Below are positions 24,601 to 38,200 of a stretch of DNA of 64,000 nucleotides, piece after piece. The stretch is taken from positions 15,967,273 to 16,031,272 of the forward strand of contig OX465112.1 of NCBI GenBank assembly GCA_949987565.1. The letters run 5' to 3'. The DNA is from Luidia sarsii (taxonomy: Eukaryota > Echinodermata > Asteroidea > Paxillosida > Luidiidae). Both the position numbers and the translations under genes were made by a program. The notes under the pieces were generated by a model. It made no database searches, was not told the origin of the DNA, and saw nothing but the letters and a program-made list of their open reading frames with translations. Position 1 is the stretch's first letter. Each line of letters begins with the position of its first letter.

Positions 24601-26279
24601 CAGCTGCTGCAGCTGAGCCAGGGTCACGCTGCTCCCACCTCCCCGCTCCGCACCCGGGAAGGAGATCGAGGAGGGGCCCGCCGCTGCTACGGAATACTTG
24701 GTGCCCGTCCCGGTCGACGTCACAGTCAGCGGCTGAGAAACAAAACACCGAACCCCCCGAGTCAGTTACGGATCGAGGTTTGTCCCTTGCAGTCTGATTG
24801 GCCAAGCTGGGCGAACTGAGCGAGTATGGGAAAACACCACGATCTCCGTCGTGAATTTTTCATTGTCCATAGGAAGACGTTGACCAATATCACGAATCTC
24901 CAATTTCGAGACGGCCTGATGTTTCGATCCTAGCAGGACCTTTCTCAAAAGTAGATTATCTGCTTTTGAGAAAGGTCCTGCTAGAATCAAAACTTCAAAG
25001 CCTCTTTTAATTGTGGAGATTCGCATTTTGGTCTTTTTCAGTCAGTAAGCAGCTTCCACCATGTCTGTATTACTAAAATGAGAAATCTTTTGTGAAAGTG
25101 GCACTCCTGCCCGTCACCACTAAAATGGGATCAGGTCGGCAGTTAACTACGAAGTCAGTGTCATGGACGGCCAGCCCCCCAAAAAAAATAAAAAAAAAAC
25201 CGGGAAGGTGTAAGCAGAGTTTCTCACCACTTCGCCAGGGCCACTGGAGTAGGGGAGACCCTTGCCGACAGAGCCGCTGCTGTTGCCCGCCGACTTCTGC
25301 AGGAGACCGGAGAGCTGGGGGGAGGAGACGGCCATCGGGGAGGAGGTGGGCAGGGGCAAGGTGGCGTTGGCGGCGGCGGCAGCGGCACTGGCAGCAGCGG
25401 CGGCAGCAGCAGCAGCAGCAGCTGAAGCAGCAGAGGTTGTGAAAGAGGAGGTGGAGGTGGTGGTGGTGGTGGACGTGGAGGAGGAGGAGGAGGAGGAGAC
25501 AGGCTTGGGCGTGGTCATCAGCAGGCCCGGCAGGGAAGGTGCGGGGCCGGGCCGGGCCTTCTCCTGGGGAGGGCGCGAGTCCAGTGAGTTGGTTGAGGCC
25601 ATGTTAGCCACCAGGGAGGAGAGCTTGATCTGCTTGCGCTTGATGGAGGAAGGGCTCTTGCTGCGACGACGCTTGTACCCGCTGGAGGAGCCCTCTTTAC
25701 CTACAAAAAAAAAGAGTTTACAATCCACTTACTGTCAGAAGATCTGGGGCATATTCATAACACAGGGTTCATGTACCTGTTCAAAAAAGAAATTCTATAG
25801 TAATTTTTTTTTTTCTTAAATCAAGGTAGCAACAGAAACTCGGCCGGCCCATATCAGACACAACAGCCTACCTCAGAAAAAAAATCTAATTTTTGGGAAC
25901 ACCGACATTGAAGTGTTAGAATTCCACACTGACAGCTGAGTGGAAAATGTAAAAAAGTGTGCAAAATCACTTTGGATTGTTCCGAAACTGTAAAAGCAGG
26001 AGTTTCCTCACCATTCCGTGACTGGTGGGGTGTGGTCCCTCCAGCCACGCCCACTGCCCCGCCCGCTGCCCCGCCCGCTGCCCCGCCCGCTGCCCCGCCC
26101 TTCAGCATAGCATCCAGCTTGGTCTCCTTCTTGCTGACGGCCATGCTGGCCAGGTACTGGGCGTAGTGCTCGCCAAAGTTGGGCGGGGCTTGGGCCGGGG
26201 CGGGGCCGGCTTTGGGGGCCTTGTCGCCGGGCGTCTTCATGAAGCCGGGCGGATTGGACATGTAGGAAGCAAAGCTCTT
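21632..26279 (-). other. KANSL3: KANSL3 exons 11-14: disordered C-terminal region
   Basis: Residues about 541-1,508, rich in Ser, Ala, Thr, Pro and Gly. Exon 11 has the repeat GGAAGGAAGGAAGG, exon 12 poly-Ala/Ser/Thr tracts, and exon 13 [20 protein letters not shown]. Exon 14 (664 codons including stop) ends with basic [16 protein letters not shown]. Exon 11 ends in phase 1 (AATG|GTGAGG) and exon 12 starts GTAAAGAG, restoring Gly-Lys-Glu. No enzymatic domain is seen here. Confidence 0.85.
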
Positions 26280-29200
26280 CTGGGGAACGGAAACAGAAAT
26301 CAAATCAAGAATATGCTCTTGCAGACAAAGAAAAACAGGGGAACTGAGTGACTGGGAACTTCTTTAAAAACAAATTTGTGAAAACAGCGAAGAATACTTG
26401 ACCCTTGAATCCCAAACCTCTGGTTTAATATTCCAGCACTACGATAAACCAACGCTGACACACTAAATCAGAGTCCTGCAGTCGATTGCACCAAACCCAT
26501 CGTAACTTACGATCAATCGCAAGACAACGAGCAATGTACAGAAACCATATGGTGCGTCACAACTTATGATGGGTTATCCAGCATAAGTTTAGTTACGATG
26601 CATCGTATTAAGGCTTTGTGAAATCGACTCCTGGTTCAGTCAAATTGTCATTGAATATAAAATACAATAGGATGGTCATTCAAAAAGCCTAGCAGGAAAC
26701 CTCAGTCTAGTTTCCTCTGCTATTATTGATCAACTATCTGATGTTCCCCATCACTACCCTCTTCTTTGTTCGTGTGATGTTTCAATTCTCACAGAACCAT
26801 ACTCATTTCTATTCATTTTTTATTTATTTTTATTTCGCAGTGGAGTTCAGGACTCGCTCTTTACAAAGACTTCATTGTTTTAAAAGGATATCAACAAACA
26901 CAATTTACTGCAATTTAAGAAATAAAACATGAGATTAATACAAAAATTAAACGGCCACTTGCCTCCACCGACAAAAGTACATTATTCTTCGCACACCATT
27001 TTTTTAAAATATCGTCACTCAGTCTTGATTTTTCAGACATTAAAATATTCGTAATCGTTGTTTAAACTGAGAAATTAAGACAACATCTTGAGTGCATTTA
27101 TAATTATCAAAAACCACTTTACATTTGATATTCCAAATTTAGCGAAGCATTTTTGTTACAAGCACTCAGTGTTGGCATCAATCCTAAGTTGTAACCCAAT
27201 ATTCTGTTGCAATCATTAAGAGAAAAATTGGTCCCCCGTGTAAAGTCTCAGGATATGTTCTAGGAAAATCAGTGCTATCCTTGTATGAGAAAGTCTGGCT
27301 TCTTGAACTAGGGTTCAAATCGTGGTCCAGTCAAATCTGTTGCCCAATGTCATCTGTTTCAAACTTTCCTAGTCAGCTTTCCCTTTCCTTCAGCTTGTTC
27401 AAAAATGTTCAAAATCAAGACTACCGGTATTAACTGAAAGGCAGTCTGGCTCTGAGAAAAAAATCTTGCCTACGACGTTGTTCCTGATGCTTATTTCTGT
27501 GAGTAATTGCACTTCTTACCTCGCTGGAGGTGGTGGGCAGGCTGTTGCGCCGCCCCCTGCCAACAGAGGGCGCCCTCCGCCCCTTCATCTCCAGGGACAG
27601 GTCGCGGTGGATGCGCTTCTTCCTCTCCTTGTCCTTGTCCCGCTTCTTGCGGTGCTCCAGGTCAAACTCCGGCCGCTCGAAGTTGTCCGTGACGGAGGAC
27701 GTCAGCACGGTGCACAGAAACTCGCTGATCTCATCCTGGGAGAATTCAAAAAGTCCGCACAGCAGTGGGATTACCGTTACCGGTACATCATGAGAAGTCC
27801 GTTTTCTACTGCTCTCACTTTGGGGCATGCTCATATACTCGGCAATGCATAGGAGGTTTGTGGAGACACTATGTCAGCCAGTTCCTGAGACATCTGTATT
27901 ACAGTCTGCTCACTCCAAGTTGAGCTTGACCTCGGCCTCACTAAATGCTACGACATGCCCCCACCCTCCTCCAGTCCACCCACAGCTGGCCTATCTGGAG
28001 TCGTAATCGCTTGTAAGCCCAGAGCGGTGGCAAAATCCACATGGCCACACGAACAACAGTACACACTCCTGGCTGGTGGTATGAAAATGCACGAGCTCTT
28101 CTCACACTGAACGGACTGTAGAAAGCAGGAGCTGCTGGTTTGAAGTCAGCCCCAGCTGGATAAATGGTTATTTGTGGTCACTTCAGTCAATGAAGGCAAT
28201 TTGCAGGCAAAGGTAAACAGAAATCAGATGACAGAGGATTCTCTGGGCATCTCTAGAAATGTTGATTTGACCCGAAGGTTTTAAAAAGTGTCAATTTGAT
28301 TGGATTTCAAAATGGTTTAATTGCAATTAAAAATGGATTCACGGCGAAAGGCCAAATTAATACATTTGTCATGTAAAGACTTGAAACTTACAATAAAAGG
28401 GGATGAAATTAAACCCCTACACAGCATTGGTCGAGTTCAAAGAATAGCATCCATACGTTGTCTGATCTAACATATGCATGATATAGCACACCTGTGCTGA
28501 GTCTCGAGAAAATCATGAAAACCACTTCATTTGTTTCGCGAAAATGCAGCATTCAACGCCGTGCTGTTCCGAAAAATAGTTTAGATTTCGGTGAGACCTT
28601 AAACTTTTTCTTTTACTCATTTCTCCAAAAATATAACATCTTAGGCAGAAATATTTTAGTGAGAGGTTTCTACTATAACCATCTTCAAACTGTATAAGTT
28701 TCTTGTAAATCTGTGAACATTTCTGTTTTTCGATCTTACCAATGCTGTGTAGGGGCTTTAACCAAAGGGGAGGGGGGTCTTAAAAAAAGCAGCTTGAGTA
28801 GAGATGAGAAAGAAAAAAAAGCTTCCTGACCTGAATGCATCTGTCCACCATGCTCTGGGTGACGCCGTCGTTCTTCTTCTTCATCTTGGACATGCGGAGG
28901 TGTTCGTCCGCCCCTCCCACCACCACCAGGCCCGTCTCCGCCTTCATGTGCTCCCGCAGTGTCTCTATGTCGTCCTGGGTGCAGACGCTGGACTCTTGGC
29001 CCACCACGAACAGCGTGGGCGTCTTGCTGTCCAGGAGAGGCTCATCCACACCCTGCGGACACGAGACACGGGACAGATTGCTGGTTGGAAAACACCAACA
29101 CCCTCCGAGCCATTTCTGCAGTGCAAGACTCTTCCAATCATACATACAAGTAAACGTACGTACACATATACTTGAGTCTGTATCCTGGGCCCAATTTCAT

Positions 29201-32200
29201 AGAGCCGCTTAAGCGTGAAAATCTGCTAAGCAGAAAAAGTCTTCCTCGTGTAAGCAGGATTACAAATTGCCCTGCGGTTTGATGTCCATTGCTTTTGACT
29301 TGTTTTCCACTCTTCTTTACTTAGCGTGAAACAAAAGTGAAGTTTGGGTTGGCATGGGGATCCTGTGGCTCATGAGTTTTTGCGCTTAAGCACATTTTGA
29401 CGCTTCAGGTGTAGGACTATTGTCATAAGTTCCCTCCCTCTTAAAAAAACAACCCAAAACAAATTTCAAATTCATAGGACACCTTTTATCACAAATTTAC
29501 TTCAACATCGCCCAAAAAAGTAAAAAAAAAAAAGGGGCCAGCATTGTATATTAAATCAGTTTGCAGGCCCAAACTCTGTGATGGGAAAATACGGTAAATC
29601 TGACTGAATAAACAGTAGCCAAAGGGCGTGTCGGAATCAATGGCCATCAGAGAGATAATTGGAGATGATAATTCCTGTCTCCTCCACCAAAGAGCCAAAC
29701 ACTTTACGAGACAAAATTTGTGTTGGCAGGCCAGTCTGTAAAATTAGCCCTCGGTCATGAAAAAAAAAATCATCATTTTTTTTTTAAAGGCTTATGCTGT
29801 TTGAAATGTCATTTATGATTCAAAGGCCGCTTTCAATCGAAGAAAAAGAAAAACTGACAATGAGCATTTTTTAACCACTTGACGCCGGGACCTCCAAATT
29901 CAAAGCGCTGCTGGTGATACTGTTTTATGTACTGGGCTCTGCTAATTCAGGGACCACCATTGACCAAGTTTTAAACAAAGACGCTTTTCAGTTGCCACAT
30001 TGAATACCAGCAACATTTGCACTATTGTGGGACTTTTTGCTGAGGATGATCGAGGGATAGCGCACTGCCACAGGCAGTGGAATTCCACCCACTATCTTCA
30101 CCGCAATCTGTACACTCAGTTGGGGCCGACCACCTCCAAGATTTGATCGCCTGGAGTGGAGGCTGGTCTGCAGTGCAAGGTTGTCAGCACAAGGGCTACT
30201 TGGACACACTGTACACACACAGTCGCCCTAGATGCTCCACTGACAATGCACATTTGACTCTTTTCTCGAGCGGATAATCCCTTGACAAAAACCACACCGA
30301 TGTCAGAATTATGCCAGGTTGGACTCACTTGAACACACAGTATTATATTGATTTACTTCACAGATATAAATTGTTCCCTATAGTTTAGTGAGTTTTGAAA
30401 ATGACACATTGATAAAAAAAATCCCTGTATGGCTGTCATCGGCACTGGAAATGCAACCGGCGCGAATTGGTTAACAGTTTATCACACTATAAGCAAAGAC
30501 AAATACAGACTGGACCCGGATTTGAACCAGAGACCTCTGGCTTGATGTGCCAGCACTCTAACCACTGCAGCTATCCGGCCCTTAGATCCAAGACTAACAG
30601 AAAACATGTCACAAATATCCATTATTGGGATTTTTAATTTTTTTTGGGGGGGGGGACCAAAGAATAGTTGGGAAATCGAGATGGTCTGGCACACTGTGGC
30701 AGTGACGGGAAATAGGCCTAAAGGTCAGAAAGAATCTCTTAAACTGTCATATGCGATGGGCTCTGCGAAAAAGGAGTCACAATGGGATCAAATCCTGATC
30801 AGGGATTGACACCACAAAACCCTTTAAATTTCAAGTTTTAGATTCAAAAGCAAGGTGACAATCAACAAATTATGAAAACACAGACACTAACTAACAAAAG
30901 CAAATTAAACCAGAAACGGAATTGACTTTCCAGAGATTTGTTTTTCAACTTTCAGTCCCTCTGTGAGGGGGAAAAAAAGGGGCTGTGCGAGAAGTGAAGC
31001 ATTTTCGCAAGAGCCCATGGCCTTATTGTCTCGTTGGATTGAGAGGAGACCTGGGACTCACCCCCCTGGCTCCATTCATGCCCATGACAGGAAAACCGAG
31101 ACAGACAACTGCTGTTACATATTCGACCAGAGACACCTGCAGGGGAAAAAAAACAGACTTTTATTTTCAGAGTCTTTATTGTAGTCCGACTTGGACACTG
31201 CTCCAAAAAAATTCACTTGCATCGTTAAGCATGGCCTGAGAAATCTCACCGCCAAATCCAAAACCTCTCCATGAATTCAACAGTGTCCATAATTTTTAAA
31301 ATGGCAGAGAAAACTTTGACTGGACCGGGACTTGAATCCGAGACCTCTGGATTAACATACCAGCTCTCTTCCATCTGAGCTATCCAGCCCTTCTTTGCTG
31401 GGGTGGGGGCGAGAGTCAGAAGCAATTCAACCATTAACTGCTGTATCATCTCTCCAGGGATCACAGCCCCCGCACATTAGATCACACTAATTAGTGATAA
31501 TTAGTGTCCCTAATTCTTAAAATCCTACCCACATGTGAGACAACAAGGATTCCCACGTGCCGGCCAAGGAGTACAATGGGCCAGTTGGCCATGGCCTGCC
31601 ACAGGCCAGAGACAATCTCAACTGTCATCAGGCCACAACTAAATTCAAAACCCAACAATGAATTTGGACCAGGGCTCGACCTTAGCACTAGCCCGATGGT
31701 CATTGTCTAGTAAAAACGGCTGCAGGCTAGTAAAATGACCCACTTTGTTAGCCCGACGGACTAGTAAAAAGTAGACAGCGGTGTGGCAGCAAAAAAATGA
31801 TGCGGGCGAGGATGAGAAAGTAGAAACTAATAATTTGTTTTACTTGACCTAATAACCTTGTGTTAACCTCGATATTAATTATACAGGGCTAGTAAAACTT
31901 GCTGTGGGCTAGTAAACTCAATTTACTAACCCGGTGGCTTGTGGACGGTGGCCATAAATTCTGAAAGATCCTAAAGACTCGTGCAGCATGCGACTAGTGC
32001 TCCCATGGACCAGGAAAAGAAATACGACGGGCCGAGTGAGGGGATCGGCTTGGACGGGCCCGTGACCATTTCAACTATCAGTTTGCCCACCAGTCCACCA
32101 CTCAATTTGAGTCCAATGAATTCAGACAGTGGCCCTGATTCCTACGATTCCTAAGTACTCACGTGACAGGCCACCAGGGCACCCACGGACCAGCCCAGCA

Positions 32201-35200
32201 GCACGATGGGCCGGTTGGGGAAGTGGCTCTTGAGCTCCATGACCTTGGTGCGGACGGCGCCCACCATGTGCTCCAGGCACTGGCCGATGCTGACGCCGGC
32301 GCCGCCACTGACCGTGTGCGTGGCCACCGGGATGACCTTGCCCAGGCTGGCCAGCTGCGAGTTCCAGAAGCGGCCGCGCCGGGAGGCGGGCACCGTGGGG
32401 AAGGACGGGCCGCTCGGGGTGACCACCAGCAGCGGGGCACCGGGCAACTTTTTCTGAAAATGAGGACGAGATCCGCAAACTCAAAGAAAGGAAAGCCTTA
32501 CAGGAAAGATGAAACAGTGGGCGGATTCTGTGGGATTCTCTCTACCCTAACCCTGGCTGCACTCAACAAGATGCAACAGTGGCCGGATTCTGTGGGATTC
32601 TGTCATGTCCACCCTTTCTGTGGGATTCTGCCAACCCTAATCTAGGCTCATTCTGTGGGATTCTGCCAACCCTAATCTAGGCCCATTCTGTGGGATTCTG
32701 CCAACCCTAATCTAGGCTCATTCTGTGGGATTCTAACAACCCTAATCTAGGCTCATTCTGTGGGATTCTAACAACCCTAATCTAGGCTCATTCTGTGGGA
32801 TTCTGCCAACCCTAATCTAGGCTCATTCTGTAGGATTCTGCCAACCCTAATCCAGGCTCATTCTGTGGGATTCTGCCAACCCTAATCTAGGCCCATTCTG
32901 TGGGATTCTGCCAACCCTAATCTAGGCTCATTCTGTGGGATTCTAACAACCCTAATCTAGGCTCATTCTGTGGGATTCTGCCAACCCTAATCTAGGCTCA
33001 TTCTGTGGGATTCTGCCAACCCTAATCTAGGCTCATTCTGTAGGATTCTGCCAACCCTAATCTAGACTCATTCTGTGGGATTCTGCCAACCCTAATCTAG
33101 GCTCATTCTGTGGGATTCTGCCAACCCTAATCTAGGCTCATTCTGTGGGATTCTGCCAACCGTAATCTAGGCTCATTCTGTGGGATTCTGTTGAACCCTA
33201 ATCTAGGCTCTTTCTGTGGGATTCTAACAACCCTAATCTAGGCTCATTCTGTGGGATTCTGCCAACCCTAATCTAGGCTCATTCTGTGGGATTCTGCCGA
33301 CCCTAATCTAGGCCCATTCTGTGGGATTCTGCCAACCCTAATCTAGGCTCATTCTGTGGGATTCTGCCAACCCTAATCTAGGCTCATTCTGTGGGATTCT
33401 GCCGACCCTAATCTAGGCTCTTTCTGTGGGATTCTGTTAAACCCAACCCCGCTGCACCCGACAAGACGGCTGGCGGTCTTTACCGGTTTGTGCTGGCTGA
33501 GGACGCCCACTGCTGGATCCCAGGGTCTCTTGAGGAGAAGCATCAGAGCCTCTGAGCTGGCTGCGCTGCAACGATTGGACGACGTCGACAGACTGATCAT
33601 CTTATCAATCAGGGCTGGAACCTTTGAACGTCAAGTGAGAAAAATACTACAGTTAATACATGCTTGTAAAAGCTACGTCCACGTTGTGTGTCTCCCCGAG
33701 CTGCCGTAGCCAGGTTCCCAACCATTGGTTGTTTGCATCTGAACGAAAGATCCCTGAAGATATACAGCAGTTAATGGTTGAATGCTTCTGGTTGACTATT
33801 TGGGAAGGCCACTATCAAAGGGCTGGATATCTCAATTGGGAAGAGTGCTGGTACGTAAAACCAGGTTCAAGTCCCGCAGCCGATTTCAAGAAAAGTTGCG
33901 TAAGTTACGCAACGTACAAATGTTGCGTAAGTCTTGCGCCACAATGGCTCTTGTGTGCACTATTTAGAAAAGGCAGCAAAATGTTGCGTAAGTTACGCAA
34001 CAAAATGTTGTGTACGCAACATTTGAAGTTTCGTGAAATCTGCTGCCGGTCCAGTAAAATTTTTTTTTTTTTTAATGGTTAATCTGAGGCAATGCATACC
34101 CCGAATATATCTACCGGTATTTTCCATAGGACTTCGTGAGTTGGGGTTTGAGGGTGCAGCATGCCAAGTGCCAAGAGAGAAGTGTGGTTCTGAGAAGCAC
34201 GGGTGTATGCTATCTCAACATTTTGGCCAAGATGCTATGGACATCCTCAGTAGACTGGGACTGCTGGAACATCCTGGCTGTAACATTGACTTTCCACTCA
34301 ACAGCTCTTCTCAAAAAACCACACATCTGCTTAAAGGGGCGTTTCATGAGGTGTACCCACAAACACATAGCGTTAAAGCCCCTACACAACATTGGTAAGA
34401 TCGAAAAACGTTCACAGATTTACATGAAACTGATACAGTTTAAAGATGGTTATAGTAGAAACCCCGCACTGAAATATTCCTGCCTGAAATGTTGTCTTTT
34501 GGGAGAAAAGAGTAAAAGAAATAGTTTACGTCTCACCAAGATCTAAACTATTTTTTCCAAACAGTACGGCATTGAATGCTGCATTTTCGCGAAACAGTTT
34601 TCATGAATTTGTCGAGACTTGGTTGGCGGATTGGGCTAAAATGGTGTGCTATTTCATGCATATGTTGGATCAGACAACGTGTGGATGCTATTCTTTGACT
34701 GCGGACAATTTTGTCTTATCCCTTTAAGGAAAACACCCATCATGCAAAAGCTAGAAAATCTTACTTATGGCACTTCTGGCAAGAAATGAGGGGGACCTAC
34801 TTGGCCCCACTTGTCCGGGCCATACCTTGGACTTGAGGGTCTGCAGGACGTCCAGGTAGATGGCCAGGAGAGAGGCGCTGAGATTGTCAATCAGCACGCT
34901 GTGCAGCCACTGGGTCAACTTGCCGTCCTGCAAATGGCGACACAAAACGCTGTCAGAACTCCATTCTCTGTGAAGTGGCCTTGGGTGGTAAGTGCTGCTT
35001 GAGGTTGAGCAGCGGGCCACCAAAACCTATGGGAACAATGGCCTGGCAGCCTGGCTGGCAAGCTGGCTAATGGCGACACAAAACGCTGTCAGAACTCCAC
35101 TCAGTGTGAAGTGGCCTTGGGCGCTAAGTGCTGCTTGAGTTTGGGCAGCGGGCCACCGGAACCTATGGGAACAGTGGCCTGGCAAGCTGGCTGGCTGCCT

Positions 35201-38200
35201 GCCTGGCTGGCAGGCTGGCTGGTAGCCTGGCAGGCTGGCTTGGCACAACTTGTTTTTGCCACTCCGGTAGACTCTGGAAAACTGCTAGCAGGAGCCTGCT
35301 CAAACACGCTTTCAGAAAGGACCCTTCTCGAAGATACTTTGAGAAGGATCTTGCTGGCAATGAAGCATCAGGTGCTCTTATTTGTTTGTTTAAATTTCGC
35401 AATTGTTTTTAGTAATTTAAGTCAGTCAGCCATATGAAGCCTTTTTTGCATCTTTTCTTTGGCAGCACTTCAAAATACAAAGCTATTTATTTCTACAATT
35501 CTCATTTCAAGCTGTGGGCTGCAAAGAAGAAATCCATTGTGTGCCACATTACAAACGTTACGATATGTTTGGGATATGGTTGCGAAGTGGGGGAAGGGGA
35601 TGGAGGACTTACCCAGCCAATGGAAGCTAGCGTCCGTCGGACTTTCTTGGCGCACTTGTCCAGGTGAATGCGTCTCAGCACTGGCTCATTGTTATTCTGT
35701 GAGGTGAAAACAGTCAAGTCGCGATGAGACCTTATCCCCTGATAGCATATTCTCTCTTTGAGAAATGTTCTGCTAGGATCATGAGGCCAGGGCTGGATTT
35801 CACAAAGCATCGTAACCCAACTCACGATGAATAACCCGCCGTAACTTTCTACAGGCCGTATGGTGTCTGTGCATCAATCATCGTGTTGCGATTGAACGTA
35901 AGTTATGATGGGTTTCATGGAATCGACCACTGGCCCTCTAAATATCTGGGATTTACATGGTGCCATTCTTAAATGAGGATTTGAAGGATTTCGTGGTGAG
36001 AATAGCAGACTAAATAACAGGTTTGCGGTAACACCATGCAAAATTCTCGTTTGTGAGTATTTGTGGTTACTGAATAGAACTGGAGTATATCCACAAATTA
36101 GAATTTTGCATGGTGTCACTGCAAACCTAATAAATTATTGTGTCATTCTTAATCATCCAGAATCTTGCAACATTTTTGTGTTAAGAGGGAAACAAAGGAA
36201 TAGAAAAGCTACCAGGATATTTCCCCCCCCCCCCCAAAAAAAAGTGATGCACTGCATCGTTTCTCTGCATTGCTCATCATCTTGTGATTGATCATAAGTT
36301 CAACGAGGTGGATGAAATCAACTGCCAGACTTTAACCCAAGACCTCTGGCTTAATGTTCAAGCACTCTACCCATCTCAGCTGTCCAGCCTTTACATGGCA
36401 GCCTTTCCAAATAATCAATCATCTTTGCCGGGGCGGAGCCGCCAGTCAGTGGATGAAGCTTTCTAAGAAATATTTTTTTCAGGTATCAATTTACGTCAGG
36501 ATTAGCGTTGAAAAAGCATTAAGTGCTTACCCCCTCATAGGCCAGCCTGGCTAATCTCTCCGTCTGCATGTGCTTGAGGATCTTATCAAAGAGTTTATTT
36601 TGGTGATTGGTCCATCCAATCCTGGAACAAGAATGAGGAATGCAAGGACACATGTAAGAAACAACCAAATTGGACAATGACAGCATTTCATGGATATCAT
36701 GAAGCAGCGACGACTATATGTATGTCTATGATTGAACATGGTAAACAGGGTCCAAATTCATGGAATCTGTTACCGTTAACAAACAATCTTCGCTTACCGC
36801 AGCAGAAATTCTCTGCTCATGGTTTTCGTATTTCAAGCGCCGAAAGTCTTGCTAACGGATTCCATAAAATAGATATACGCTAAACGCTGCCCGAGAGTAC
36901 AGAATTATGCTGCAACGGATTCTATGAAATTGGACCAAGGGCTTTACAGATCCAAAAGCACTGCAAATCCTTGACAAGCTAAGGCGTCAAGTGGTTGAGA
37001 TGTCTGCACCGGAAACCAGGAGTTGCAGGTTCTACACCCACTCAAGCTGTTGGTATTTCTTCGGCAGGGAATGGGGCAAAGCACTGAGCATACAGTGCTT
37101 ATTAAACAGGGAGTAGGGCAAGCCCTTTTCAAGTCATTCTCTCATTACAGTTACATTCATACAAAAACTGTTGCAAACTGCTCACTGACTAAAATGACCT
37201 GCAATACATGAATCTTAACAATTAGAGGGCCTGATGTTTTGATCCCAGCAGGACCTTTCTCAAGGCCCTTGAGAAAGGTCCTGCCAGGATTGAAATGTCA
37301 GGCCCTCTAATTGTTAAGATTTACAGATACATTGCTCAATAAAATCTTGGGCTGCCAACCATAGGTCCACTTTTCTGAGCAATGCTAAGCAAAGAATGGT
37401 CAGAGACAAGCCTTAAAGAAGAATGAAACCCAGAGAAAATAGTTGGCTTATCTCTTTGGTTGATAAAACCAACCTACAATTACCCATGTGCAACTCACCT
37501 ATGAGTTTCATAAAGAGGGAAAAATCATGGAATTCGGTGGTCGAATTCGCGTTCCCTCAACCCGCCATGCTTTCGAAATTCCCGGAAGGTCACTGCGGGG
37601 GTATGACATCACGGCGGAGACGACCCTGTCTGATTGGTCAGTTAGGCTTGTTCAATTATTTTAATTTAAACTACAAATATTAATCAACATTTAAAAAAGA
37701 ATTATACCTCAATGTGTGAGAAAATAATCTTATAATCCTTTGCAGATTTATTGTTTTTCGCTTTGGTCATTATTTGAATTATTCTTGGGGATTGCGTATA
37801 GTCTTGATCTACAAACACTTTCACGGCTTCCTGATTGCATACGTTGCACGGACTGTACATGTACAGTGCACGTACTATGTACACGTTGTGTACTACATGT
37901 AATGTACAGTACATGTACATGTACACACTACTACTGTGCTGTACACGTGTACAATGTACACGTTGTCCTACTTGTAATGTACTACTGTACACGTGTACAT
38001 TACGTTGGTATCTGTAACAAAATAAACGCTGCGCAATTTTGGTTCTCTGTTTTCTTGATCTTCGCCGAATGGCGCCCTGTTATAACAGCTAAACAAGTAG
38101 GCCTAAAATAACTTATACACCAGGGGCTGAGTTTAATAAAGGTCCGACAACTATGACTGGGAGCCCACTGTGTCCGGCTTTTGTTTCAGCTCGCGTAATT

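Larger units (their letters stand above)
27520..33621 (-). other. KANSL3: KANSL3 exons 6-10: alpha/beta-hydrolase-like domain
   Basis: Residues about 227-540. The nucleophile-elbow motif GWSVG is at 359-363 with Ser361. The segment [14 protein letters not shown] places a His at residue 445. Exon 10 is highly charged ([20 protein letters not shown]) and leaves the globular part. From memory the human protein has Asn at the elbow Ser position and Asn at the His position (see findings). Confidence 0.85.

Noticed and set aside
30490..30595. tRNA gene on the minus strand
   Set aside because: A and B boxes are present, but the anticodon loop and acceptor stem are not canonical and many sibling copies exist, so it is a SINE.
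32516..33440. Interstitial telomere array
   Set aside because: CCCTAA occurs only once per 35-bp unit, not in tandem.
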